Source: Nonomuraea sp. NEAU-A123
GTDB taxonomy: Bacteria > Actinomycetota > Actinomycetes > Streptosporangiales > Streptosporangiaceae
Assembly: GCF_018603905.1 (NCBI RefSeq)
Contig: NZ_JAHFZZ010000007.1
Coordinates: 248,001-312,000 of the forward strand
Length of the DNA stretch: 64,000 nt
Reading direction: 5' to 3'
The notes under the pieces were generated by a model. The model saw only the letters and a list, made by a program, of their open reading frames with translations. It was not told the DNA's origin and searched no databases. Positions 16,676 to 25,465 of this stretch are shown here, piece by piece. The translations under genes were made by a program, and so were the position numbers. Each line of letters starts with the position of its first letter. Position 1 is the stretch's first letter.

Positions 16676-18348
16676 GTGCCATGACGGTGCGGCCAGAACT
16701 GGGCGTACGGACCGTCACCCAGCCCGTCGATCTCCGGCAGGTAGTCGCGCGCGTCGAGCTCCTCCACGTCACCGCGCCGACCGGCGACGTCACCGACGAC
16801 GACCCGGGTCTCGGCGAGGTGCGGCGAGCAGGTGACGTACGCGACGACTCCGCCGGGCCGTACCGCGTCGAGCGCGGCGTCGAGCAGGCGCCGCTGCAAC
16901 CGGCCCAGCTCGGCGATGCCCCCGGGATCGCGACGCCACCGCGCTTCGGGGCGACGGCGCAACGCTCCCAGCCCGGTGCAGGGCGCGTCGAGCATGATCC
17001 GGTCGAACGTCCCCGGCCGCCAGGCAGGCTCGGTCCCGTCAGCGGTGACCACGGCGGCATCCCGGGTGGTCTGCCAAACCAGCCGCGCCCGGTGATACTG
17101 CACATCAGCAGCCAGCAACCGCGCCCCACCCGGATAAGCCACCGCCCGACCACGGGAACCCGGCCGATCGCCTGAGCCCGCCCCGGCGCTGGACCCGGCA
17201 TCGTCGCCCGAGCCTGCACCGCTGAAACCCGCACCATCGTCCAAGCCCGCACCATCGTCGGAGCCCGCACGATCGCCGGAGCCCGCACGATCGCCGGAAG
17301 CGGGGATGTTGCCGGCGGCATCACGGTCGCCATAATCGGAGAAGTCGTGGCCGCCGGAAGCCGCGAGGTCGCCGTAGGTGGCTATGGCGTCGAGGAGGCC
17401 GGCCTTGCCACCCGGTCCGGCGCACATGTCGAGCCACAGCTTGTCCCGGCCGTCGAGCGGCACGCGCGTCAGGGCGAGCGCCACGAGCTGGCTCGCCTCG
17501 TCCTGGACGGCGGCGCGGGTCTCGGCGACCGCCGGGATCCTGCCCGGGTCGCCTTCCGTCAGGTAGGCGGCGTACGGCGAGTAGCGGCCGGGGTCGGCGC
17601 CGCTCTCCGTCAGCTCCTCGACCGAGCTGCGGCCGGGCCTGGCGACCAGCGTCACCAACGGCCGTTCGTTGTCGGCGGCGAGCAGGTCGGCCACCTCACC
17701 GGCCCGGCCACCCAGAGCGTCACGGAACGCGCTCACGATCCACCGCGGATGGCTGTAGGCGACGGAGAGGTGCCCAGCCGGGTCGCGGGCCTCGTCGGGG
17801 GCCACGATCGGGATCCACTCTTCGATGGTCCGCGACCCGATCTTGCGCAGCACGGCGTTGGCGAACTTGGCGGCACCCGCCCCGATGCGCAGCCGTACGA
17901 GATCGACCGTGGTGCCGACGGCGGCGTGCGGTGGGACGCGCATCTTGAGCAGTTGATGGGCACCGAGCCGCAGAGCGTCACGCACGTCGGGATCGGGCGC
18001 CCGGTCGACGCACATCTCGATGATCGCGTCGTACGTCCCGAGCCCGCGCAGCGTCCCGTAGGCCAGCTCGGTCGCCAGCGCCGCGTCACGCCCCTTCACA
18101 CCGCGTTCTCGCAGGAGTCGAGGCATCAGCAGGTTGGCGTACGAGTCTCGCTCGTCGACGGCCCGCATGACATCGAAGGCGGCATTGCGCGCCTGATCAC
18201 GCGCCGGCCCCCGCGACCGGCCACGCGCCTGTCCCCGGCCACCGCCCTGACCACCCCGGGCACCGCCCTGACCGGCCCGGCCACCGCTCTGCCCGGTCGG
18301 CGTTCCCTCGTTGCGGCGGCGCGGGCCTTGTCCCATGTCGTTTATCAC
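16633..18348 (-). CDS. rsmB: 16S rRNA (cytosine-C5)-methyltransferase, RsmB-like
   Basis: A 571-residue RsmB-type enzyme: a NusB-like RNA-binding domain (about residues 50-200) and a SAM methyltransferase domain with motif I DMCAGPGGKAGLL, motif IV LDAPCTGLGALRRRPEARWR and the catalytic VTCSPHLAET (motif VI). It methylates m5C967 of 16S rRNA. It is longer than usual: the first 50 residues are Gly/Arg/Gln-rich, and about 75 low-complexity residues are inserted after motif I, where an 18-base tandem repeat is found. The GTG at 18348 overlaps the fmt stop (GTGA); ATG at 18336 is an alternative. Confidence 0.93.
   Translation of the reverse strand: MINDMGQGPRRRNEGTPTGQSGGRAGQGGARGGQGGGRGQARGRSRGPARDQARNAAFDVMRAVDERDSYANLLMPRLLRERGVKGRDAALATELAYGTLRGLGTYDAIIEMCVDRAPDPDVRDALRLGAHQLLKMRVPPHAAVGTTVDLVRLRIGAGAAKFANAVLRKIGSRTIEEWIPIVAPDEARDPAGHLSVAYSHPRWIVSAFRDALGGRAGEVADLLAADNERPLVTLVARPGRSSVEELTESGADPGRYSPYAAYLTEGDPGRIPAVAETRAAVQDEASQLVALALTRVPLDGRDKLWLDMCAGPGGKAGLLDAIATYGDLAASGGHDFSDYGDRDAAGNIPASGDRAGSGDRAGSDDGAGLDDGAGFSGAGSGDDAGSSAGAGSGDRPGSRGRAVAYPGGARLLAADVQYHRARLVWQTTRDAAVVTADGTEPAWRPGTFDRIMLDAPCTGLGALRRRPEARWRRDPGGIAELGRLQRRLLDAALDAVRPGGVVAYVTCSPHLAETRVVVGDVAGRRGDVEELDARDYLPEIDGLGDGPYAQFWPHRHGTDAMFLALLRKRPL
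17225..17300. repeat. in-frame 18-bp minisatellite inside rsmB
   Basis: Units of the form GCCCGCACSATCGYCGGA repeat about four times and encode SGDRAG-like hexapeptides. The length is a multiple of three, so copy-number change would keep the frame. It sits between methyltransferase motif I and the following strand. Confidence 0.85.
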
Positions 18349-19274
18349 TCGAACCTGTCGTCGCTCTCAGGACGCACACCGCGCGCCCACTCCCCCGCGC
18401 TCATCAGCCGCTTCCCCTGCGGCTGGAGCTCGCCCAGCTCGACCGGATGGGTCGCGGTGCCGACCAGCACGGTGTTCTTGGTGACGGCGAAGGCGCCGGG
18501 GGCGAGCGGCTCGGCCGAGGGGACGATCCGGATCGGGCCGAGCTTCAGCCGGTGGCCGCGGAACTCGCTCCAGGCGCCCGGGTTGGGCGTGCATGCGCGG
18601 ATGAGGCGGTCGACGCGCATGGCGGGCGCGGACCAGTCGACCCGGGCGTCGGTCACGTTGATCTTGGGTGCGACGCTGATCCCGTCGGCCGGCTGGGGAC
18701 GGGCCTCCAGCTTGCCGTCGGCCACTCCGTCGAGCGTGGCCGACAGCAGCTCGGCGCCCGAGAACGACAGCCGTTCGAGCAGGGTGCCGCTGGTGTCGTC
18801 GGGCCGGATCTCCTCGGTGACGACGCCGTAGACGTCGCCGGCGTCGAGCTCCTTGACGATCTGGAACGTCGAGGCGCCGGTGATCTCGTCACCGTGCAGG
18901 ATCGCGTGCTGGACGGGCGCGGCGCCCCGCCAGGCGGGCAGGATCGAGAAGTGCAGGTTGATCCAGCCGAGCCGCGGCACGTCGAGCGCGGACTGCGGCA
19001 GCAGCGCCCCGTAGGCGACCACGGGGCAGCAGTCGGGCTCCAGCCCGCGCAGCCGGTCGAGGAACTCGGGGTCGCCGGCCTTGACCGGGCGCAGCACCTC
19101 GATGCCCGCCTCCTCGGCCAGCTCGGCGACCGGCGACGGATGCAGCTTGCGACCGCGCCCCGACTGGGCGTCGGGCCGGGTGACGACCGCGACCACCTCG
19201 TGCCGTGGCGAGTCGATCAGTGTGCGCAGTGACGGCAGCGCCGTCTCGGGCGTGCCCGCGAAGACCAGGCGCAT
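18345..19274 (-). CDS. fmt: methionyl-tRNA formyltransferase
   Basis: A 309-residue Fmt that formylates initiator Met-tRNA with 10-formyl-tetrahydrofolate. It begins MRLVFAGTPETALPSL, with catalytic-domain motif NLHFSILPAWRGAAP (about residue 107) and the Asp of TGASTFQIVKELDAGD. The C-terminal OB-like domain follows. The ATG at 19274 is two bases after the def stop; the upstream open extension is ignored. Pairing with def is universal for the formyl-methionine cycle. Confidence 0.97.
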   Translation of the reverse strand: MRLVFAGTPETALPSLRTLIDSPRHEVVAVVTRPDAQSGRGRKLHPSPVAELAEEAGIEVLRPVKAGDPEFLDRLRGLEPDCCPVVAYGALLPQSALDVPRLGWINLHFSILPAWRGAAPVQHAILHGDEITGASTFQIVKELDAGDVYGVVTEEIRPDDTSGTLLERLSFSGAELLSATLDGVADGKLEARPQPADGISVAPKINVTDARVDWSAPAMRVDRLIRACTPNPGAWSEFRGHRLKLGPIRIVPSAEPLAPGAFAVTKNTVLVGTATHPVELGELQPQGKRLMSAGEWARGVRPESDDRFE

Positions 19275-19276
19275 CG

Positions 19277-19825
19277 TCAGAGTGCCCTCCCGCCCGTGAT
19301 GTGCGGGGAGAACTTGACCGCGGGAACGGACAGGCCGCTCCACTCCGCCTCGCGGACGGCCTTCATCGCCAGCTTGCGCTGTTTGGAGTCCATCCGGTCG
19401 ATGAACAGGATGCCGTCGAGGTGGTCGGTCTCGTGCTGGAAGCAGCGGGCCATCAGGTCGGTGCCCTCCAGCGTGACCGGCTCGCCGTACATGTCGAAGC
19501 CCTTGGCGACGGCGCGGATGGCCCGCGGCGTCGGGAACGACAGGCCGGGGAAGGACAGGCAGCCCTCCTCGCCCTCCTCGTCGATGTCGGCGGAGAGGTC
19601 GAGATCGGGGTTGATCAGGTGGCCGAGCTGCTCGTCGACGTAGTAGGTGAACACCCGCAGCCCGACACCGATCTGCGGGGCCGCCAGCCCGGCACCGGGG
19701 GCGTCCATCATCGTGTCGGTGAGGTCTTTGACCAGCTTGCGGAGCTCCTTGTCGAAGTCGACGACCGGCGCCGCCGCGGTGGTCAGCACCGGGTCTCCGA
19801 ACAGGCGGATCGACTGGATCGCCAA
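19277..19825 (-). CDS. def: peptide deformylase
   Basis: A 182-residue type I deformylase that removes the N-formyl group from nascent proteins. The three metal-site motifs are present: GAGLAAPQIGV, EGCLSFPG (Cys ligand) and QHETDHLDG (His ligands with catalytic Glu). I chose TTG at 19825 (giving MAIQSIRLFGDPVL) because GGAG lies eight bases before it; the GTG three codons earlier is too close to that site. It is directly followed by fmt. Confidence 0.96.
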   Translation of the reverse strand: MAIQSIRLFGDPVLTTAAAPVVDFDKELRKLVKDLTDTMMDAPGAGLAAPQIGVGLRVFTYYVDEQLGHLINPDLDLSADIDEEGEEGCLSFPGLSFPTPRAIRAVAKGFDMYGEPVTLEGTDLMARCFQHETDHLDGILFIDRMDSKQRKLAMKAVREAEWSGLSVPAVKFSPHITGGRAL

Positions 19826-19861
19826 GGGGGTCACTCCGTTTCGTCAGTGGGTCAGCCCAGT

Positions 19862-21187
19862 TTAGTGCGCCAGCGATCGGGCTTTCATCGCGGCTTTGCG
19901 GGCTGCCTTGACGACGGCCTTGTCGTCGTGGGCGGTGGCGAGCATGTCGAGCACCGCGATCGTGTCGGGGTGGCCTACGGCGGGCATCGCGGTGACGAGC
20001 CGGATGAGGTCCTCGCCCGGTTCGGGCGTGTCCAGGCGGCCCGCGGCGGGGGCGGACAGGTGCATGAGGGCGGCCAGCGAGTCGACCGCGATCCAGGTGT
20101 GGTCAGCGGTGCTGAGCGTGGGGGCGTCGAGGTCGCGGATGTGCAGCCAGGACGCGGCGTAGCGGCGCATCAGGGGCAGGCCGAGCGCCTCGCGGACGGG
20201 GGCCTCGGCCTCGGGCCCCAGCTCCTCGAGGATGGCGCCGACGGCGCCGCGCTGCCCCGCCGTGCCCTCCGCCGCGATCTTGATGAGGTCGTGCGCGGCC
20301 TGGGCGGGCGGACGGCGCTCCAGCCAGCCGGCGACGGCGCTCTGCGTGGCGGAGCCCTTGACGAGGGCCTCGACGAGCTCGGCGGCGGACAGGTCGGCGA
20401 ACACCTCGACCTCGGCCGTCGTCGGCGCGTCGTGCCCCTCGCGCAGCAGGTCCCTGCGGATGGCCCAGACACCGAGCGGGGTGAGCGCGGTGCGCCCGGC
20501 CGCGGTCTGCTCGACCAGGCCGCAGTAGGCCAGCAGCGACAGCGCGTCGAGCAGCTCGGCGGGCAGCGAGGCGGCGAGCCTGCGCATCTCGACGGCGCCC
20601 GGCTCGCAGGCGACCTCGTGCGACTGCAGGATGCCCCTGGCGAGGTTGGCGATCGCGACGCCCGAACGTACGGAGTAGACAGTGGCCAGCATCTCGGCCA
20701 GGTGCTCGTCGACGACGGCCGAGCCGGTCAGCCCGTCGTCGGCGCGGTCGAGCACGTCCATGACCACGCCGTCCCAGAACTCCAGCGTGGCCTCGGTCGT
20801 GAGCCGCTCCGGCAGCGGCCCGCGCGAGGCTCGGCCGCCGGCGATCTGGAGCAGCCCGGTGTTGACGGCGACGATCCAGACCAGGCGCAGCCGGGCGTCG
20901 TCGATGCCGAGCCCGGCGGCGGCGGCGCGGGCGTCGGCCTCGGCCGGCAGCCCTTCCGGGGTGACCTCGCGGGTGCCGGTCCAGCTCATGAGCCGCATCG
21001 CGTCGGCGACGAGCGGCACCGTGGGGACGATCTCGGCCAGCTCGGCATCGGAAGCCAGCAGGACGGGCGGGAAGGTCAGCGCCTCTTGCTCCACCACGGG
21101 AGTCTCCTCAGGTGGCCGTGGGGGCACGGCGGCCTGCTCATCGATCAGCTTCCGCAGCTCGGCGAGGTCGAAGACATTGTTTGCCAC
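19862..21187 (-). CDS. hypothetical protein, paralogue of the upstream gene
   Basis: About 441 residues, helical and Ala/Leu/Glu-rich, with no membrane segment or recognised catalytic motif. The C-terminal two thirds align by eye with the neighbouring protein (21226-22731): both have a CG-V winged-helix-like stretch (LAYCGLVEQTAAGRTALTPLG versus LAWCGMVVVEGDTAGLTPLTV) and both end in a KAARKAAxKARS tail. The two are probably an ancient tandem duplication. Start is uncertain: GTG at 21187 (MANNVFDLAEL) is preferred, GTG at 21208 is possible. Confidence 0.7.
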   Translation of the reverse strand: MANNVFDLAELRKLIDEQAAVPPRPPEETPVVEQEALTFPPVLLASDAELAEIVPTVPLVADAMRLMSWTGTREVTPEGLPAEADARAAAAGLGIDDARLRLVWIVAVNTGLLQIAGGRASRGPLPERLTTEATLEFWDGVVMDVLDRADDGLTGSAVVDEHLAEMLATVYSVRSGVAIANLARGILQSHEVACEPGAVEMRRLAASLPAELLDALSLLAYCGLVEQTAAGRTALTPLGVWAIRRDLLREGHDAPTTAEVEVFADLSAAELVEALVKGSATQSAVAGWLERRPPAQAAHDLIKIAAEGTAGQRGAVGAILEELGPEAEAPVREALGLPLMRRYAASWLHIRDLDAPTLSTADHTWIAVDSLAALMHLSAPAAGRLDTPEPGEDLIRLVTAMPAVGHPDTIAVLDMLATAHDDKAVVKAARKAAMKARSLAH

Positions 21188-21225
21188 CCCACGAAACTTA
21201 CTGCACACGAGTCACATGAACGTAC

Positions 21226-22731
21226 TCAACGGATGGCTCGGGAGCGCGCTTTGAAGGCGGCCTTGCGCGCGGCCTTGGCCACCGTGCCGTCGGGCAGCGA
21301 GCGTCCGAGCAGCTCCAGCACGTCCACGACGTCCGGGTGGTCCACCCGCCACATCTCTTCGATGAGGTGGGCGGGCGGGCCGGAGGCGGCCATGTTCTCG
21401 GCGAAGATCTCGGGGTCCTCTTCGGCCGCGGGCAGGGCCAGGGCCAGCATGTCGATGCTGACCCACAGCAGCTCCTCCTGGCTGAGCTGCGGGGCGGCCA
21501 GCCCTCTGGCGGTCAGCCAGTGGATGGCGTGCGGGCGCAGCTCCTGGTCCTCCAGGCAGGCCCGCACCTCGGGCTCCGCCTCGGCGCCGAGCCGGTCGAC
21601 GATGGTCACCGCGATGCCGCGCGCCACGGCCGGGGCGCCGGACGCGGCGGCGAGCAGCTCGGCCGCCGCCGTGATCGGGGTGCGCCCGGCCAGCCAGCGG
21701 CTGATGTCCTCTTCGGCCAGCTCGGTGGGCATGCCGTCGAGCAGCCCCTCGATCAGCCCGGTCGCGTCGGCCTCGGCCAGGTCGGCGGCCTGCGGGGCGT
21801 CGAGTCCGAGCGCCAGGTAGTGTTCGCGTAGGCCCCACACCGTCAGCGGCGTGAGCCCGGCGGTGTCGCCCTCGACCACGACCATCCCGCACCAGGCCAG
21901 CCGGTCGAGCACCGCGCCCAGATCGGCGCCGCCCGCGTCGGCGACCTCCTCCAGGTAGTCGCCGATCACGGTGACGGGCACGGGCGCCCGCAGCCGGTAG
22001 AGCATGTCGAACAGGTCGTAGAGCTCCTCGTCGAGCTCGGCCGAGCCGGTGATCGTGCCGCGCGTGTCGCGTTCGACGACATGGGCGACGATCTCGGCCC
22101 ACGTCTGGAGCGGATCGTCACCGACGTCGCGCCACAGCTCTTCTCGCAGCTCTTCGTACGGTCCGGCGTCCGCCCCGGCCAGGAGCGGCACGGTCGCCAG
22201 CTCGGCCACGAGCGTGCCGGGCTCCGCCAGCCGTACGGCGGGCAGCGGGGCGCACCCCGGGCAGTCGCAGGGCGCCTCTCCCAGGTCGGGCAGCTCGCCC
22301 GAGGGGATGGCGACCGACTGCTCCAGCGACTCGGGGCCGATGGAGCTGAACAGGCTCTTGGCCATGCCGAAGTTGGCCGTGTCGGCGAGCGCCTCGGGCA
22401 TCTTCGGCTCGATGCCGGCGAGCTCCTCACGCATCGCCGCCGCGGTCTCCGTGTCGACCGCGCCGGACTGTTGCAGGTAGTCGACGAGGGTACGGGCGGC
22501 GGCGACGGTCTCCTGCGCGCTCTCGGGCGGCGCGATGACCTTGCGGGGGTAGATGGACAGCAGCAGCTCGTCGAAGGTCGCGGGAGTGAAGTCGCCCAGT
22601 TCGTTGACGTTGAGATAGTCGCTGGCGTAGTCGCAGAGCAAGCGGACCTCGTCCGCGTCCACCACGACGCCCCGCGCACGCCCCCAGGCACGGAGGTCGT
22701 CGATGGCCTGGTTCACCCATTCGATCGACAC
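21226..22731 (-). CDS. hypothetical protein with CxCxxC motif, paralogue of the downstream gene
   Basis: A 501-residue soluble protein starting at GTG (MSIEWVNQAIDDLRAWG). Around residue 155 it has CDCPGC, a possible metal site; the C-terminal half has the same helical repeats and basic tail (KAARKAAFKARSRAIR) as the next gene. In family terms it resembles actinobacterial proteins annotated only as hypothetical. It lies between priA and the paralogue, so a link to replication or translation quality control is possible but not shown. Confidence 0.7.
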   Translation of the reverse strand: MSIEWVNQAIDDLRAWGRARGVVVDADEVRLLCDYASDYLNVNELGDFTPATFDELLLSIYPRKVIAPPESAQETVAAARTLVDYLQQSGAVDTETAAAMREELAGIEPKMPEALADTANFGMAKSLFSSIGPESLEQSVAIPSGELPDLGEAPCDCPGCAPLPAVRLAEPGTLVAELATVPLLAGADAGPYEELREELWRDVGDDPLQTWAEIVAHVVERDTRGTITGSAELDEELYDLFDMLYRLRAPVPVTVIGDYLEEVADAGGADLGAVLDRLAWCGMVVVEGDTAGLTPLTVWGLREHYLALGLDAPQAADLAEADATGLIEGLLDGMPTELAEEDISRWLAGRTPITAAAELLAAASGAPAVARGIAVTIVDRLGAEAEPEVRACLEDQELRPHAIHWLTARGLAAPQLSQEELLWVSIDMLALALPAAEEDPEIFAENMAASGPPAHLIEEMWRVDHPDVVDVLELLGRSLPDGTVAKAARKAAFKARSRAIR

Positions 22732-22780
22732 AGGGGCACGCTAATGGCTGGCTTACAGATGAGCGAATCGGGGAAACTGC

Positions 22781-25366
22781 CTAAATCAGGTCTAGGGGGT
22801 CAACACTCACCCGGACGACATCAGGTGCCTTACGCGCCGCGCGTACCCCGCTGGCCCCTTTGAGCGCGGCGGCCAGCGCCGCGCCGCCGCCGCGCGGAAC
22901 GCGGATCATGGCGCGTTCCCTGCCCGACTCGTCCACCGGCACGGGGCCGAGCACCTGCGCGCCGTCCGGCAGGCGCGTCTCGTCGAGCATCTGCCGGACC
23001 GCGGCGGCCGTACCCGTGAGCGTGGCCATCCGTACCGCGGGCGGGAAGCCCAGCTCGGCGCGTTCGGCCAGCTCGCGCTCGGCGTGGGTGATCGGGTCCC
23101 AGCGCAGCAGCGCCTGTACGACCGGCAGCCCGGCGTCACCGAGCACCACCACCTCGGCGCCGGGCCGGAGCAGGGCGGCGGCGTTCGTCCAGCGGCGCAG
23201 CGCCTCCTCGGCGGCCCGCAGGTCGGCCCGGCCGAGCAGCGCCCATCCGTCGAGGAGCACGGCCGCCGCGTAGCCGCCCTCGGCCACCGGCTCGGCGCCG
23301 GGCGTGGCGACGACCAGGGCGCGGGTGGCGGGCACGGTGGCGAGAACGCCGTCGCGGCCGGACGTGCGCACCGGGACCGACGGGAACGCCCTCCCCAGCT
23401 CCTCGGCGGTACGGCGGGCGCCCACGACGACGGCACGGAGCCGGCGGCCACCACAGTTCGGGCACCGCCAACCGGCGTCCACGCGGCCGCACCAGCGGCA
23501 GTAGGGGGCGGTGTGACCGCCTCGGAGGGCGAGCGGGCCATGACAAGACGGGCTCTGCGCCCCCTCGCTCACGGAGGCGGGCTCGCCGACCCTCTCAACC
23601 GGTCCGCGATCGGATCCCGGCCCTTCGCCCGGCCTGTCACGCGCCCCCGGCCGGTCGGCCGATCGGTCACCGGACCTCGGCCCTTCGCCCGGACGGTCAC
23701 CGGACCCCGGCGCCTCGCGCGACCCGCCGCTTGACCCCGGCCTTTCGGCCGACCTGTCGCTGATCCCCGGCACATCGGTCAGCGCATTGCCGAGCCACAG
23801 CCCTTCCGCGGATCCACCGCCAGAACCCGATCCCGCGGCCGGTCCACCCGCGTCCTTCGCCGCTGCGCGCCTCGTTCCTCCGTGTCCGTTTTTCGTCCCT
23901 CCGGCCGACCTACGGCCGGCCGTCGTCACCGCCGCGTGCGAGTCGTTCGCCTGGGCGCCGGGAGCGGTGGGGCTGCTGAGGCGGGTGGGCGGGAGCGCGC
24001 AGCGGGCGGGGGCGCGGCAGTTCTGGCAGGCCAGTGCGGGCAGGTAGCCGCGCCGGGGCACCTGGACCAGCACCGGACCGGACTCCAGCCCCTGACGCAG
24101 CGCCCGCCAGGCCAGGCTGGGCAGCCTCGCCTGCCGTGCGGCCTGGTCCTTGGCGAGTTCGGCGTCCTCTCCGGCGGGATGTACGCGGGGGGCGAGGCTT
24201 CTGATCGTGGCGCGGGCGGCGACGATCGGCCTGGCCCAGCGGCTGGCGATGAGCTGCGTGGCCTCGGCGGTACGCGTGTAGCCACCGATCAGCATGGCCG
24301 CGCCCGTACGGTGGGCTCTCAGGGCGAGGACCTCGCGGGCGTGCGGGTAAGGGGCCAGCCGTTCGGCGTGAAGGTCGTCTCCGTCGTCCCAGATGGCCAC
24401 CAGGCCGAGCGCGGCCACGGGGGCGAACATGGCGGCCCGGGTCCCCACGACCGCCCGTACCTGCCCTCTCAGGACGCGCAACCAACGCCGGTAGCGTTCC
24501 GCCGGACCGAGGTCGGCGGTGAGCGCAACGTGCATCCCGTCGCCGAGCACCCGGGTCAGCTCGGCGTCGGCCAGCGCCACGTCCTTGCCGTCGGGCACCA
24601 CGACGACCGCTCCCCGCCCACCGTCGAGCGTCGCCCGCACCGCCTCGGCCACCGCCCCGACCCACCCCTTGGCCCCTGGCAGCGCCGACCAGACGGCCCT
24701 GGGCGCTCTGCCGTTCCGGAGCGCGTCGAGAAACGACGGCCCCATCGGGTAGTCGTCCCAGGGTCCGGCGGACGCACGATCAGAGCCGTTCCCGACCTCG
24801 ACCCCCGCACTCCGAGGCCCACTTTCCACGGCCGGGAGACCGTGCCCGCTGTCCGGAGCGCCTCCAGGCGCATCGGTGACCAGCCCGCTGCGCTGGGCCG
24901 GCGAATTCGCAGGCGTGCTGGCGGGCTTCGGGGTGCTCGCTTCGGCTCTGGCGTGGCGGGGTGGGATGGCCAGGCGGAGGACGTCGGCGAGCGTGCCCGC
25001 GTAGCGGTCGGCGACCGCCCTGGCCAGGCCCGCGATCTCCCCGGTCAGCACCCGCTCTCCCGACACGACCCGTTCAAGGGCGGTGAGCTTGCCCGTGTGG
25101 TCGCTCTCTTCGACCCGTTCGAGCACGAACCCGTCCACCAACTGCCCCGCGAACCGCACCCGCACCCGTACCCCCGGCTCGGCCGTCTCGTGCATCGACG
25201 CCGGCACCAGGTAGTCGAACGGCCGGTCGAGGTGCGGCAGCGGGTTGTCGACCGCCACCCGGGCCACCGGCCGCGAAGGAGCGGGGACCGGTGCTCCCTT
25301 GGCGGGCTTCGACGGCTCTACCCTCCGCACGGCGTCGAGCGGCAGGAGGGCATCGGAGTCGGTCAC
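22781..25366 (-). CDS. priA: probable replication restart protein PriA, helicase-degenerate
   Basis: An 861-residue PriA-like protein. The N-terminal 3'-DNA-binding domain (PVARVAVDNPLPHLDRPFDYLVP) and C-terminal domains are recognisable. As in other actinobacterial PriAs the ATPase is degenerate: SALPGAKG replaces Walker A and WDDGDD replaces DEEH, so helicase activity is unlikely. Zinc-binding cysteines remain (CQNC, CRWCG, CPNCGG), but one CxxC pair is split by a 151-residue low-complexity insert (23546-23998). The start is GTG. It is normally next to metK; here a LuxR-type regulator gene intervenes. Confidence 0.9.
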   Translation of the reverse strand: MTDSDALLPLDAVRRVEPSKPAKGAPVPAPSRPVARVAVDNPLPHLDRPFDYLVPASMHETAEPGVRVRVRFAGQLVDGFVLERVEESDHTGKLTALERVVSGERVLTGEIAGLARAVADRYAGTLADVLRLAIPPRHARAEASTPKPASTPANSPAQRSGLVTDAPGGAPDSGHGLPAVESGPRSAGVEVGNGSDRASAGPWDDYPMGPSFLDALRNGRAPRAVWSALPGAKGWVGAVAEAVRATLDGGRGAVVVVPDGKDVALADAELTRVLGDGMHVALTADLGPAERYRRWLRVLRGQVRAVVGTRAAMFAPVAALGLVAIWDDGDDLHAERLAPYPHAREVLALRAHRTGAAMLIGGYTRTAEATQLIASRWARPIVAARATIRSLAPRVHPAGEDAELAKDQAARQARLPSLAWRALRQGLESGPVLVQVPRRGYLPALACQNCRAPARCALPPTRLSSPTAPGAQANDSHAAVTTAGRRSAGGTKNGHGGTRRAAAKDAGGPAAGSGSGGGSAEGLWLGNALTDVPGISDRSAERPGSSGGSREAPGSGDRPGEGPRSGDRSADRPGARDRPGEGPGSDRGPVERVGEPASVSEGAQSPSCHGPLALRGGHTAPYCRWCGRVDAGWRCPNCGGRRLRAVVVGARRTAEELGRAFPSVPVRTSGRDGVLATVPATRALVVATPGAEPVAEGGYAAAVLLDGWALLGRADLRAAEEALRRWTNAAALLRPGAEVVVLGDAGLPVVQALLRWDPITHAERELAERAELGFPPAVRMATLTGTAAAVRQMLDETRLPDGAQVLGPVPVDESGRERAMIRVPRGGGAALAAALKGASGVRAARKAPDVVRVSVDPLDLI
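23546..23998. repeat. low-complexity insertion inside a PriA zinc motif
   Basis: The codon for Cys in PARC is at 23999-24001 and that for Cys in SPSCHGPLAL is at 23543-23545, so 151 residues separate cysteines that are normally two apart. The insert is rich in Gly, Ser, Arg, Asp and Pro with recurring DRPGEGP and GDRS units encoded by imperfect tandem repeats (about 23590-23760). It stays in frame. Confidence 0.85.
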
Positions 25367-25465
25367 GCATTACGTCTACCAGACCCAGCCCGTAGGCAAC
25401 GCCCGTGTACCTCTGGGACCAGTGGCTCCGCAAGCCGCGATCGAGTCCCTAGGAGGCCCTCAGGC

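Noticed and set aside
19205..21820. 871-codon plus-strand ORF across def and the paralogous hypotheticals
   Set aside because: Antisense shadow; def is certain on the minus strand in the same place.
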